Positions 33,943-42,869 of a stretch of 64,000 bases of DNA are shown piece by piece (the first letter of the stretch is position 1; each line of letters opens with the position of its first letter). Below the pieces are notes generated by a model. That model did not search any database. It was not told the DNA's origin and saw only the letters and a program-made list of their open reading frames with translations. Position numbers and translations under genes: made by a program. This DNA is from Rubricoccus sp038746605. Its GTDB lineage: Bacteria > Bacteroidota > Rhodothermia > Rhodothermales > Rubricoccaceae. The stretch spans positions 1 to 64,000 of the forward strand of contig JBCDKM010000004.1 in the NCBI GenBank assembly GCA_038746605.1, in the 5' to 3' direction.

Positions 33943-34910
33943 CACGCCGAGGCGGGCACGGTCGCCGGGGTCTCGCGCCGCCACCACGAGGCCACGCCGA
34001 GCCCGGAGACGATGTGCCAGATGCCCCACCACGCCGCAATCGCGGCCATCCCGCCGATGGGCAACTCGGCCGGGAAAATGGACGGATTGAGCAAGAGCAC
34101 CAGCCCGAGGCCGGAGTTTTGGATGCCGACCTCGATGCTGAGCGTCTTCCGCTCCCGCCGCTCCAGGCCCATGCGCGCAGCCCAGACCCAGCCCGTGACC
34201 AGCGCGAGCGCGTTGTGCACCAGCACGATGGGGAACAGGAACACGATGTGCGCCGCGAACGCGTCCAGGTTCTTCCCGAACGCGATGACCACGATGGCCG
34301 CGAAGAGCGCGATGCTCGCGAGACGGATCGGCGCTTCGATGCGGGCGGTCAGTGCAGGGGCGTAGCGAGCCGTCAGCATTCCGAGAGCGAGCGGGAGGCC
34401 GAGCAAGAGCAGAACCACGCGGCCAACCTCCAGCGCGTCGATCTGGAGCGTGCGGAGGAAGGGGTTGTCGCCAGCGGACAGCAGGAAGCGGGTGTAGACG
34501 CCTCCCCAGAGCGCGAAGTTGAGCGGCGTGACGAGGATCGCGCCCGCTGTGCTGAGCGCGGTCAGACCCACGCTCAGCGCCGCGTTGCCCTTCGCGAGGT
34601 GGACCATGAAGTTGGAGACGTTGCCCCCCGGGCAGCATGCCACGAGGATCATCCCCATCGCGACGCCGGGCGTAAGCCACGGGCTCAGCACCGCCACGAG
34701 CGCGACGGTCACGGCGGGGAGCAGCACGAGTTGGCCTATCAACCCGACGAGAAGAAATCGGGGTCGCTTCAGCACCCAGACCACGTCGTCCTCCGAGATG
34801 CCCAGCGCGACGCCGAACATCACGAACCCCAGGATGAGGTTGAGCGCGACGAGGTTGCCCGCGCTCAGGTTGAGGTCGAGGGTATCGAGGGCGCGGAGCC
34901 CGTCACGCAT
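33942..34910 (-). CDS. Bile acid:sodium symporter family transporter
   Basis: 322 residues with nine or ten membrane helices. Diagnostic blocks are LILGFVMFGVALGI, VACCPGGNVSNFMVHLAKGN, the crossing-region motif of the family, and ERKTLSIEVGIQNSGLGLVL. Members move organic anions with sodium; the substrate is unknown. It is the promoter-proximal gene of a two-gene unit with the PlsC-like gene (overlap TGATG). A TAGCTTCG box lies at 34943-34936 on the minus strand. Confidence 0.92.
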   Translation of the reverse strand: MRDGLRALDTLDLNLSAGNLVALNLILGFVMFGVALGISEDDVVWVLKRPRFLLVGLIGQLVLLPAVTVALVAVLSPWLTPGVAMGMILVACCPGGNVSNFMVHLAKGNAALSVGLTALSTAGAILVTPLNFALWGGVYTRFLLSAGDNPFLRTLQIDALEVGRVVLLLLGLPLALGMLTARYAPALTARIEAPIRLASIALFAAIVVIAFGKNLDAFAAHIVFLFPIVLVHNALALVTGWVWAARMGLERRERKTLSIEVGIQNSGLGLVLLLNPSIFPAELPIGGMAAIAAWWGIWHIVSGLGVASWWRRETPATVPASA

Positions 34911-34962
34911 GGCAGGCCACTCGTCGGGGGAGGCCCGAAGCTAGCCTGACCGGTGGCTCTGC

Positions 34963-34982
34963 CCGCCTGGGCACCGAGGCGG
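34963..34982. repeat. Short palindromic repeat, copy 16
   Basis: CCGCCTGGGCACCGAGGCGG, one mismatch in the left arm, in the divergent gap before the APC transporter gene. Confidence 0.75.
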
Positions 34983-35060
34983 AGGCACCGACTCCGGTCC
35001 TGGTTCGATTCCGCCTCGCGGCTTCTCGTATCCTCCCGCTTCCCCTCGCGAGGCGACCGC

Positions 35061-37418
35061 GTGAGCGACTCCACCAAACTCCTCCGGCAACTCGGCTTCT
35101 GGGACGCGCTGACCATCGGCGTCGGCACGATGATCGGGGCCGGGATCTTCCTGCTCTCCGGCCTGGCGGTCGCGGCGACGGGTCCAGCGGCCATCTTCTC
35201 GTACCTCGCGGCGGGGCTGGTCTGCGTCATCACGGCGGCGAGCACGGCGGAGTTGGCGACGGGGATGCCGACCTCCGGCGGCGACTATTACTTCGTCTCG
35301 CGCGCGCTGGGACCGGCGTTCGGGGCGATCTCGGGCATCGGGATCTGGCTGAGCCTGACGTTCGCCATCGCGTTCTACCTGTTCGGCCTCGGGGAGTACC
35401 TCGCGCAGTTCACGCCGCTGACGCCGTTCTGGGGCGCGCTCGGGGGTGGGCTCTTGCTCGTCGCGCTGAACATCGTCGGCGCGAAGGAATCCGGGCGAGT
35501 GCAGGTGGTGATCGTGCTGGTGCTGATGGTGATCCTGGGCGGGTTCAGCCTGCTGGCCGGGTTCCACATCGAGGCCGAGAACTACACGCCGTTCCTGCCC
35601 TTTGGCACCTCACCCATCGCGGCGACGACGGCGCTCGTGTTCGTGTCCTTCCTCGGGTTTGTCAAGATTGCGGCGGTGGCGGAGGAGATCAAAGACCCGG
35701 CACGGAACCTCCCGCGGACGCTGATCGGGTCGGTGGTGGTGGTGACGGGGCTGTACGTGCTGATCGTGCTGGTGATCGCGGGGTTGTTCTCGCAGGAGGC
35801 CATCGTGGAGGAGCGAGACCCGCTGACGGCGGCGGCGCGGTCGCTGCTAGGGCCGTTCGGCGCGGGCGTGATCATCTTCGCGGGGTTGCTCGCGACGCTC
35901 TCGTCCGCCAACGCGAGCATCTTCGCAGCCTCGCGGATCAACCTTGCGATGGCGCGCGACCGGATGGTCCCGAACTGGCTGGCGGCGATCCACCCGAAGC
36001 GGCTCACGCCGTACCGCGCGATTCTGGTGACGGGCGTGCTGACGCTCGCGCTGCTGTTCATCGAGAGCCTGGAGACGCTCGCGAAGACGGCCAGTGTGCT
36101 GCAGCTCTACAGCTACGCTGCGCTCAACATCGGGTGCGTGTTTTTGCGGGCGGCGCGGCCGGACTGGTACCGGCCCTCGTACCGAGTGCCGGGGGCACCG
36201 ATTGCGCAGCTACTGGCGGCCCTGGCGTGCCTGGGCATCATCGGGTACTCGGGGCTCTTCGCGCAGGCGGCGCTCGGGGGGCTGATTCTGTTCAGCCTCG
36301 GGTGGTACGCGGTCTGGGGTCGGGGACGGGTGGAGATCGAGCACGCAGTGGCCAGCTTCCGCGAGCGGTTCGCCGAGGCGGGCTGGGCCGTGTTCTTCCA
36401 GCCTGCTCCAGTCTATGCCGCCGAGACTGAAGAGGGTGCGTTGCCGGTCCGGGGATCCATCGACGCGAGCGATTCGCGGCGGGTGCTGGTGGCACTCGCC
36501 AACCCGGCGCACGGCTCGCACCTCCTTCGCGTGGGGCGGTACGTGGCGACGGGCGAGGACGCGGGCGGCGAGGTGATGGGCTTGCATCTCGTGCAGGTGC
36601 CGTACCAGACCCCGCTCTCCACGGCGCGAGATCGGTTCGCGAACAAGCGTCCCGACATCGAGGAGACACTGAAGCATCTCGCGGAGATGGCAGGTCGCGA
36701 CGCACGGCCGAGTGAGGAGGTGCCAGATGCGCTCGCGGAGACGATGGTCCGGGCCGGGACCGACGTGGCGCACGACGTGTTCGAGGGGCTCGTTGCGGAA
36801 ACGCCCGCGCACCGGGCGGACCTCCTGCTCATCGGCTGGCGCGGCGGGTTCTCCGGCGGTCGGAGCGAGACACCGGTGAAGCGCGTCCTCATGGATACAC
36901 AGGCAGATCTGGCTGTTCTGCGCGACCGTGGCGTGAACCAGATCCGCACCATCCTCGTGCCGTGGGGTGGCGGGGCACACGCTCGCCTCGGGCTGGAGCT
37001 GGCGGTGCGCATCGCTCGTGCGACGGGGGCCGCGATCCATCTCCAGCGTCTCGTGCGCTCGGACGTGGACACGGCGGCGGAGCGCGCGGCGCTCGTCAAA
37101 GACGTGGCGCCCATCGTGGGGGACTACAACCCGGTGCTCTACCACGTGGACCGCGCGGAGGGCGTGGTGGAGGGAATCGAGCAGCGGCTGGCGGGGGAGA
37201 CCTACGACCTAGTGATCATCGGCGCCTCGCACGAGTGGTCGATCCGAACGGCGGTCTTCGGGACGATCCCGGACCGGATCGCGGACCGGGCGTATTGCTC
37301 TGTGCTGATGGTGCGGCGCTTCCGCCCGGAGCGGTGGACGACGCGAACAGCGGAGCGCTTCAAGCGGATGAAAGAGTCGGCGGGGTTGACGACGTCGCCG
37401 GAGGAGCGCGCGGGCTGA
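35061..37418 (+). CDS. APC-family amino acid transporter fused to universal stress protein domains
   Basis: 785 residues, GTG start. Residues 1-425 are an APC permease of about twelve helices (ALTIGVGTMIGAGIFLLSG, SGGDYYFVSRALGP, FVKIAAVAEEIKDPARNLPR). From about residue 470 it carries two UspA-like domains (RVLVALANPAHGSHLLRVG; TILVPWGGGAHARLGLELAV; VIIGASHEWSIRTAVFGTIPDRIA). The Usp parts probably regulate transport by nucleotide binding. The chosen GTG precedes SDSTKLLRQLGFWDALTIG; upstream in-frame sequence includes a palindromic repeat and looks untranslated. Confidence 0.92.
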   Translation: MSDSTKLLRQLGFWDALTIGVGTMIGAGIFLLSGLAVAATGPAAIFSYLAAGLVCVITAASTAELATGMPTSGGDYYFVSRALGPAFGAISGIGIWLSLTFAIAFYLFGLGEYLAQFTPLTPFWGALGGGLLLVALNIVGAKESGRVQVVIVLVLMVILGGFSLLAGFHIEAENYTPFLPFGTSPIAATTALVFVSFLGFVKIAAVAEEIKDPARNLPRTLIGSVVVVTGLYVLIVLVIAGLFSQEAIVEERDPLTAAARSLLGPFGAGVIIFAGLLATLSSANASIFAASRINLAMARDRMVPNWLAAIHPKRLTPYRAILVTGVLTLALLFIESLETLAKTASVLQLYSYAALNIGCVFLRAARPDWYRPSYRVPGAPIAQLLAALACLGIIGYSGLFAQAALGGLILFSLGWYAVWGRGRVEIEHAVASFRERFAEAGWAVFFQPAPVYAAETEEGALPVRGSIDASDSRRVLVALANPAHGSHLLRVGRYVATGEDAGGEVMGLHLVQVPYQTPLSTARDRFANKRPDIEETLKHLAEMAGRDARPSEEVPDALAETMVRAGTDVAHDVFEGLVAETPAHRADLLLIGWRGGFSGGRSETPVKRVLMDTQADLAVLRDRGVNQIRTILVPWGGGAHARLGLELAVRIARATGAAIHLQRLVRSDVDTAAERAALVKDVAPIVGDYNPVLYHVDRAEGVVEGIEQRLAGETYDLVIIGASHEWSIRTAVFGTIPDRIADRAYCSVLMVRRFRPERWTTRTAERFKRMKESAGLTTSPEERAG

Positions 37419-37424
37419 CCCCGT

Positions 37425-37444
37425 CCGCCTCGGTACCGAGGCGG
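37425..37444. repeat. Short palindromic repeat, copy 17 (consensus)
   Basis: CCGCCTCGGTACCGAGGCGG, a perfect 20-bp palindrome six bases after the transporter stop. Confidence 0.95.
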
Positions 37445-37517
37445 GCAGGTCTCGCCCCCTCTTCGCTTGCCGTGGCGCGGTGCCGGGTCCACCTTCTGGA
37501 CCTCCCACGCTCGCGCC

Positions 37518-38678
37518 ATGACCGTCTGCGACCTCACGCACGCCCATCACCCCACCAGTGGCGGGATCCGCACCTTCATCGATCTCAAGCGGCGCTACCT
37601 CCTGGAGCACACGGACCACCGGCACGTGCTCATCGCACCCGGCGAGACCGACGAGGTGGAGAGCGGCGAGCGCTGGACGACCCTCCGCATCAAGAGCCCT
37701 CTCCTGCCCGGCGGCTCCACGTACCGTGCCTTTACCAGCCCCGGCCTCGTGCGCGATGCGCTGGAAATGGCTGCGCCGGACGTGGTGGAGCTCAACACCT
37801 ACTACATGCCACAGGAATACCGCCCGGCCTTCGCCTACCGCGATGCCGCGCGAAAGGCGGGTCGGAACGTGGTGGCAGGCGTGCATTACCACACGGACTT
37901 CGCGGAGTCCTACGTCTCGGCCTACACCGGCCTCCTGAGCGGTGCTCTCACCCCGATGGCGCGGCGGTATGTCCGCCGCATCCTCGGGAAGGCGGACTTC
38001 GTGATGACGCTCGCGCCGATGTTCGTAGAGCAGCTCACCGGCTTCGGCGTGGAGGGCGTGGAGTTGGTCCCGCAGTTCGTCGACCTCGACCTGTTCCATC
38101 CCGCGAAAGCCAGCGCGGCCATGCGCGAGCGGGCGGGTGCCGAGCCAGACGACCTCCTGATGGTCTACCTCGGCCGCTTCGACTCGGAGAAGCATGTCGA
38201 CACGCTGGTGGAGATGGTGCATGCGCTGCCTGCAGAGCCGAAGCCTCTCCTCTTCATGGCAGGCGCCGGACCCGACCGCGAGAAACTGGAAGCCGCCGCG
38301 GCCCAATCCGACCGGCTGGTCGTCTCGCCATACCTCAACGGCAAAGAGGAGGTCGCGACGCTGCTCGCATCGGCCGACGTGTACGTGACCGCGGGGCCGC
38401 ACGAGGTCGCGGCGTTCTCCGTCGTGGAGGCGCAAGCGGCTGGCTTGCCCGTCATCGGCGTGGACGCCGGGGGCTTGCAAGACCGGGTTCATGAGGGCCT
38501 GGGCTACCTCGTCCCGGTAGACGATTCCGCCGCGATGGCCGACCGCGTCTCGGAGGCGTATCGACAGCGTGACGAGATGGGCGCTCGCGTCCGCGCGCAT
38601 GTGGAGGAGCACTACTCGTGGACGCGGTGCTACGCGCAGGTGCTCACCGCTTACGAGCGCGCCCTCGCGGAGGCGTAG
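37518..38678 (+). CDS. Glycosyltransferase family 4
   Basis: 386 residues, GT-B fold. HHPTSGGIRTFIDLKRRYLL is the N-terminal acceptor loop, and DVVELNTYYMPQEY and VAGVHYHTDF follow. The donor half has MVYLGRFDSEKHVDTLV, LLFMAGAGPDRE and VTAGPHEVAAFSVVEAQAAGLP, an EX7E-like motif with its first Glu and last Glu. It resembles alpha-mannosyltransferases of lipid or glycan assembly. It is flanked by perfect palindromic repeats on both sides and is a single transcription unit. Confidence 0.9.
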   Translation: MTVCDLTHAHHPTSGGIRTFIDLKRRYLLEHTDHRHVLIAPGETDEVESGERWTTLRIKSPLLPGGSTYRAFTSPGLVRDALEMAAPDVVELNTYYMPQEYRPAFAYRDAARKAGRNVVAGVHYHTDFAESYVSAYTGLLSGALTPMARRYVRRILGKADFVMTLAPMFVEQLTGFGVEGVELVPQFVDLDLFHPAKASAAMRERAGAEPDDLLMVYLGRFDSEKHVDTLVEMVHALPAEPKPLLFMAGAGPDREKLEAAAAQSDRLVVSPYLNGKEEVATLLASADVYVTAGPHEVAAFSVVEAQAAGLPVIGVDAGGLQDRVHEGLGYLVPVDDSAAMADRVSEAYRQRDEMGARVRAHVEEHYSWTRCYAQVLTAYERALAEA

Positions 38679-38684
38679 CCCTGC

Positions 38685-38704
38685 CCGCCTCGGTACCGAG
38701 GCGG
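38685..38704. repeat. Short palindromic repeat, copy 18 (consensus)
   Basis: CCGCCTCGGTACCGAGGCGG, identical to copy 17, six bases after the GT4 stop, the same distance as copy 17 from its gene. Confidence 0.95.
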
Positions 38705-38778
38705 GGGTACCCGCGACCGGGCACCTGCGATCACGCCCGGCGTTGAAGCGTCTGTCTTCCATCCCCTCCCTCCCCCCT

Positions 38779-39333
38779 ATGAAGCTCTCGTTCCTCTTCG
38801 CGGCGGCTGCCGCCCTCCTCCTCCTTGTGCCTGCGGCCTCCGCCCAGGATGTCCCCGCTCGCAGCAACGATGAAGCCCGTGTGAGCCCCAATGCCGGCGT
38901 GATGCAGACCATCGGCACGACCGATCTAGAAATCCACTACGGTCGCCCGTCGGTGAACGGTCGCGAAATCTTTGGTGGCCTAGAGCCCTACGGTCAGGTC
39001 TGGCGCACCGGTGCCAACGAAGCCACGGTCTTCTCCGTCAGCAGCGACGTGATGGTGGAGGGCGAGATACTGCCCGCTGGCGTCTACGGCCTGTTCACGA
39101 TCCCCGGCGAGACCGAGTGGACCATCATCTTCAACACCGTCGCAGAGCAGTGGGGCGCGTACAACTACGACGCGTCGCAAGATGTCCTCCGCGTGACGGC
39201 GGCGCCGGTCTCCTCCGCGACGCCGCAGGAGCAGTTCCTGATCTCCTTCGAGAGCGTCTCCGCTGGCGGCGCCGTGATGGTGCTCGCGTGGGACGACGTG
39301 CGCGTTCCAGTCTCGCTCTCCACCGGCGGCTGA
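38779..39333 (+). CDS. Secreted DUF2911 protein
   Basis: 184 residues. Signal peptide MKLSFLFAAAAALLLLVPAASAQ. The DUF2911 domain covers nearly all the rest: QTIGTTDLEIHYGRPSVNGR, GLEPYGQVWRTGANEATVFS, GLFTIPGETEWTIIFN and EQWGAYNYDASQDVLRV. Biochemical function is unknown; the family is common in Bacteroidota. A paralogue with the same blocks follows. Confidence 0.9.
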   Translation: MKLSFLFAAAAALLLLVPAASAQDVPARSNDEARVSPNAGVMQTIGTTDLEIHYGRPSVNGREIFGGLEPYGQVWRTGANEATVFSVSSDVMVEGEILPAGVYGLFTIPGETEWTIIFNTVAEQWGAYNYDASQDVLRVTAAPVSSATPQEQFLISFESVSAGGAVMVLAWDDVRVPVSLSTGG

Positions 39334-39355
39334 TCCTCCCGGGTTCTGTCCACTC

Positions 39356-39386
39356 GCGCCCCGAGGCGGACGGCCTCGGGGCGCGT
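39356..39386 (+). terminator. Rho-independent-type terminator
   Basis: GCGCCCCGAGGC (39356-39367) pairs with GCCTCGGGGCGC (39373-39384), a perfect 12-bp stem with a five-base loop, followed by GTTT. It lies between the two DUF2911 genes. Confidence 0.65.
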
Positions 39387-39450
39387 TTCATCTGGCCTCG
39401 CCACCCGCCGCGAGGGGGCCTATGTTCCAGGCTCCACTCCTCCTGCCCCC

Positions 39451-40071
39451 ATGCGGTCTCTCTCCCTCCTGTTCGGTCTCGCGATGCTCCTCGTCCTCAG
39501 CGGCTGCGCCTCCGAGGACTCCCCGGCCGACTCTGCCGAGACCACTGCCGAGGCCGCCGCCGCCGACGGCGCGGAGCGGGCCGATGGCGACTGCGAGACG
39601 AGCCGTCCGGCGGAGATCGCGAGCCCGGGGGCGTGCGCAGCGACCACGCTCGGCGGCGCTCGCCTCGTGGTGGACTACGGCTCGCCGGGCGTCAAGGGCC
39701 GCGAGATCTTCGGTGGCCTGGAGCCCTACGGCGAGGTCTGGCGCACCGGCGCCAATGAGGCCACCACGTTCACCACGAGCGAGGACCTCCTCGTGAACGG
39801 CGACTCGCTAGCGGCGGGCACGTACGCTCTGTTCACGATTCCCCGCGAAACGGAGTGGACCGTCATCTTCAACTCGGTCGCAGAGCAATGGGGCGCCTTT
39901 GAGTACGACGAGTCTGCGGACGTTCTCCGCGTGACCGCTACGCCTGCTGCGACCGACGCCCTGATCGAGCGGTTCACGATCTCGTTCGAGGAGGCCGCCG
40001 ACAGCCGTGCGGTGATGACCCTCGCCTGGGCCAACACGCGCGTACCCGTCTCCATCACAACGGCAGGCTGA
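39451..40071 (+). CDS. DUF2911 lipoprotein
   Basis: 206 residues. MRSLSLLFGLAMLLVLSGCAS gives a lipobox (LSGC, Cys 19), followed by an Ala/Glu/Asp-rich linker and then the DUF2911 domain with the same conserved blocks as the gene before (REIFGGLEPYGEVWRTGANE; LFTIPRETEWTVIFN). It is a tandem paralogue whose targeting changed from secreted to lipid-anchored. TATGTTCC lies at 39421-39428. The 3' end overlaps the convergent VanZ-like gene by 17 bases. Confidence 0.9.
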   Translation: MRSLSLLFGLAMLLVLSGCASEDSPADSAETTAEAAAADGAERADGDCETSRPAEIASPGACAATTLGGARLVVDYGSPGVKGREIFGGLEPYGEVWRTGANEATTFTTSEDLLVNGDSLAAGTYALFTIPRETEWTVIFNSVAEQWGAFEYDESADVLRVTATPAATDALIERFTISFEEAADSRAVMTLAWANTRVPVSITTAG

Positions 40072-40549
40072 TCCCGTCTGCTTCTCCCTCCTCATGCCCC
40101 GAGCCGGTCCGCCTCGGGGTAGGCGTTTCTGCCACACCTCGCGCACGCGAACTCCACGCCGCCATCCCGCCGATCAGCACGACCCCGGCGAGCGACGCCG
40201 CGAGGTCGGCTAGGTCGAACGTCCGGGCGGGCACGAGTGCCTGGATCACCTCGTCTACCGTGACTGCCATCGCCACGAGCACGAGCAGCCGCCCCGGCGT
40301 GAGCCGCCAGCCCCGGAGGCTCCGGCCCGTGAACGCGAGGACGCATGCTGCCGCGAGCGCGCCCATGACAAGGAAATGCCCGGTTTTGTCTTTTCCCGGG
40401 ACTGCCTCCAGCAAGTCTCCAGTCCCCGGCCACAGAGGCGACGAGGCGAGAACGGTCAACGCGAGCGCCGCTGCGATGGCGCCCCACCCGAGCACCGTGC
40501 GTCGGCCCGCCTCGGGCGGCGTCTGGTCAGGCCGGGTCACGCGTTCCAA
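40055..40549 (-). CDS. VanZ-like family membrane protein
   Basis: 164 residues with four membrane helices. The VanZ pattern is seen in DKTGHFLVMGALAAACVLAF, ending the second helix with the family's K..H..F motif, and AVTVDEVIQALVPARTFDLADLAASLAG, which holds the D-E-xx-Q and D-xxD motifs. The function of VanZ-like proteins outside glycopeptide resistance is unknown. The start overlaps the end of the aldo/keto reductase gene by 13 bases. A CCCCGAG/CTCGGGG hairpin (40097-40119) lies in its last codons. Confidence 0.85.
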   Translation of the reverse strand: MERVTRPDQTPPEAGRRTVLGWGAIAAALALTVLASSPLWPGTGDLLEAVPGKDKTGHFLVMGALAAACVLAFTGRSLRGWRLTPGRLLVLVAMAVTVDEVIQALVPARTFDLADLAASLAGVVLIGGMAAWSSRARGVAETPTPRRTGSGHEEGEADGISLPL

Positions 40550-41358
40550 TCCGGCGCAAAGTCCGGGCTGACGAGCCGCTCCCCGCGTTCCAGGGCATCG
40601 ACTGCCGCGATCTCATCTGAGGAGAGAGTGAGGTCCAACGCGCGGACGTTGGACTCGATGTGCGCGGGCGTAGCGGATTTAGGAATGGCTGCTACGCCGT
40701 CCTGCGCGATGAGCCACGCGAGGACGATCTGTACCGGCGTGGCCCCGTGCGTCTCGGCGATCTCGCGGAGTGTTTCGTCCTGCATCACACCGCCGTTCGC
40801 GATGGGCCGGTAGGCAGTAAGGAACATCCCCGCCTCGCGGATGACATCAAGCAGGTCGTCCTGGCCGAGATATGGGTGGTACTCCACCTGATTCGTCGCG
40901 AGGGTTGGCTCGATCTCCAGCGCGCGGCGCAGCATCCCCGGCGGCACGTTGCTCACGCCGATCAGACGCGCCTTTCCAGCGTCGCGAAGGGAAGCCAGCA
41001 CACCGAGCGTGTCCGCGAGCGGCACCCTGTCGTTGGGCCAATGCATCAGCAGGAGGTCTACATAGTCCGTGCCGAGGCGGCGGAGGCTCGCCTCGGTCGT
41101 CCGCGCCACGTCGTCGGGCGCGAGAGAATCGCGCCAGACCTTGGTCGTGAGGAAGATCTCGTTGCGCGGGACGCCAGAGGCCGCGATCCCTTGGCCGACC
41201 TCCGTCTCATTCTCGTAGATCTGTGCCGTGTCGATGTGGCGGTAGCCCACGTCGAGAGCGTAGCGTACGGCGTGCGTGGCATCGGCGCCCGTGATCTTGT
41301 AGGTACCAAAGCCGAGGGTCGGCACCGTGACACCGTGGACGGAGAGTTGGTGGGGCAT
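40537..41358 (-). CDS. Aldo/keto reductase
   Basis: A 273-residue NADPH-dependent carbonyl reductase with a TIM barrel. Catalytic residues are visible: Asp in DVGYRHIDTAQIYENE, Tyr in the same block, Lys in FLTTKVW and His in LLMHWPND. SNVPPGMLRRAL, NQVEYHPYLGQ and AIPKSATPAHIESN complete the family signatures, the last binding the cofactor phosphate. Similar to 2,5-diketo-gluconate reductases; its true substrate is unknown. TAGCTTCT at 41399-41392 (minus strand) is a likely promoter box. It forms an operon with the VanZ-like gene. Confidence 0.94.
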   Translation of the reverse strand: MPHQLSVHGVTVPTLGFGTYKITGADATHAVRYALDVGYRHIDTAQIYENETEVGQGIAASGVPRNEIFLTTKVWRDSLAPDDVARTTEASLRRLGTDYVDLLLMHWPNDRVPLADTLGVLASLRDAGKARLIGVSNVPPGMLRRALEIEPTLATNQVEYHPYLGQDDLLDVIREAGMFLTAYRPIANGGVMQDETLREIAETHGATPVQIVLAWLIAQDGVAAIPKSATPAHIESNVRALDLTLSSDEIAAVDALERGERLVSPDFAPDWNA

Positions 41359-41511
41359 TTGCGGAATCCAAGGAAGGATCAAGAGACGAAAAGAAGCTAC
41401 CGGAAACGACCCGCGCGTCTCCTCGCTCCTGGGCTTCCATTCCCCCGGGCTTCACCCGGCACCTCTGGTAGACTGTCGACGTTCGCTCCACAGCCTCTCC
41501 CTCTCCCTCTG

Positions 41512-42777
41512 ATGCGTCTCCGCCTCGACCGATCCCGCGCCCTTCCGTTTCTTTCCAATCGTGACGCTCTCGACGGCGATGTCATGGCCGCTCACCAGCG
41601 CGTCCTTCGCGGTGAGACTGAGAGCCCGGACATGCTCGGCTGGCGCTCCATGCTCCTCGATCCTGATGACGCATTGATCGAGTCGGTCCAGCAAACCGCA
41701 GATGAGATCCGCGAGCGCGCGGATGTACTCGTCTGCGTCGGCATCGGCGGGTCGTACCTCGGCGCAGAGGCCGTCAACCAGGCACTCGCGCCGTACTTCA
41801 GCGCCGATGGGCCGGAGGTCCTCTTCGCAGGTCATCACCTCTCGCCGAGTTACCAGGAACAACTGCTTCAGCACCTCGATGGCAGGAGCGTCTACGTCAA
41901 CGTGATCTCGAAGTCCGGGACCACGCTGGAGCCTGCGCTCGCCTTCCGCTTCCTCCGCCGCTTTCTAGAGGACCGCTTCGAGGACGCCAGCCGCCGCGTC
42001 ATCGCGACCACAGATGCTGAGAAGGGAGTCCTGCGCGACCTCGCGGACGAAAAAGGCTACCGCTCGTATGTCGTCCCGGACGGAGTCGGCGGCCGCTTTT
42101 CTGTCCTGACCCCCGTCGGCCTTCTCCCCATCGCAGCCGCCGGGCATGATGTACGCTCGCTGTTCTACGGAGCCGTCGGGGCCGCCCGCACCCTCACCGA
42201 GGCGGACGCCTCGCACCCTGCCCTCGCGTACGCAGGCGACCGCTTTGCCTTCCACGAGGCAGGCTACGTCGTGGAGTTGATGTCCACCATGGAACCGAAG
42301 CTGCGCGGCTTTGGGTTTTGGTGGCAGCAACTCTTCGGCGAGAGCGAGGGCAAGGAAGGGAAGGGCCTCTTTCCCGTCACGCTCCAGTACACGACCGACC
42401 TCCACAGCGTGGGCCAGTACGTGCAGGAGGGCAAGCGGCTCTTTGTGGAGAGCTTCCTCCGCCTCGATGATGCAAGCCTCGGACTCGCACCCGACAAAGA
42501 GGACGGCAACCCGGACCAATTGAATGATCTCGCAGGCACGCCCTACGGCACCGCCAACCGCGCTGCCTGGGAAGGCACTGCCGAGGCTCATCGCGAGGGC
42601 GGGGTGCCCAACTGGACGTGGACTCTTCCGCGCATCGACGCCGATGCGCTCGGCGAGGCCATCTACACCTTCGAGCACGCCGTCGCCGTGAGCGGCACGA
42701 TGCTTGGCGTCAATCCCTTCGACCAACCGGGTGTGGAGGCGTACAAGAAGAAGATGTTCGCACTCCTCGGCCGCTAG
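41512..42777 (+). CDS. pgi: Glucose-6-phosphate isomerase
   Basis: Interconverts glucose 6-phosphate and fructose 6-phosphate in the cytosol. At 421 residues it is the shorter bacterial form, not the 550-residue enterobacterial one. Conserved blocks are VCVGIGGSYLGAEAVNQAL, VISKSGTTLEPALAFR, the catalytic-Glu block FWWQQLFGESEGKEGKG and the C-terminal Lys region QPGVEAYKKKMF. The ATG at 41512 fits the family N-terminus. It borders the candidate replication origin and is followed by a 12-bp-stem palindromic repeat. Confidence 0.96.
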   Translation: MRLRLDRSRALPFLSNRDALDGDVMAAHQRVLRGETESPDMLGWRSMLLDPDDALIESVQQTADEIRERADVLVCVGIGGSYLGAEAVNQALAPYFSADGPEVLFAGHHLSPSYQEQLLQHLDGRSVYVNVISKSGTTLEPALAFRFLRRFLEDRFEDASRRVIATTDAEKGVLRDLADEKGYRSYVVPDGVGGRFSVLTPVGLLPIAAAGHDVRSLFYGAVGAARTLTEADASHPALAYAGDRFAFHEAGYVVELMSTMEPKLRGFGFWWQQLFGESEGKEGKGLFPVTLQYTTDLHSVGQYVQEGKRLFVESFLRLDDASLGLAPDKEDGNPDQLNDLAGTPYGTANRAAWEGTAEAHREGGVPNWTWTLPRIDADALGEAIYTFEHAVAVSGTMLGVNPFDQPGVEAYKKKMFALLGR

Positions 42778-42793
42778 CTCGGTTCGAGACGTT

Positions 42794-42823
42794 GCCCGCC
42801 TCGGTGGCGTAACCGAGGCGGGC
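42794..42823. repeat. Palindromic repeat, copy 19, terminator-like
   Basis: GCCCGCCTCGGT (42794-42805) and ACCGAGGCGGGC (42812-42823) form a perfect 12-bp stem with a six-base loop, 17 bases after the pgi stop. Confidence 0.9.
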
Positions 42824-42869
42824 AGAGTGTACCTGATGGGGAATCGAGCGAGTACAGAGCATTCGGAGC

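Noticed and set aside
32947..34680. Extension of the PlsC-like protein upstream over the symporter gene
   Set aside because: The extra residues are an out-of-frame reading of the symporter; the ATG at 33942 overlapping its stop is the natural start.
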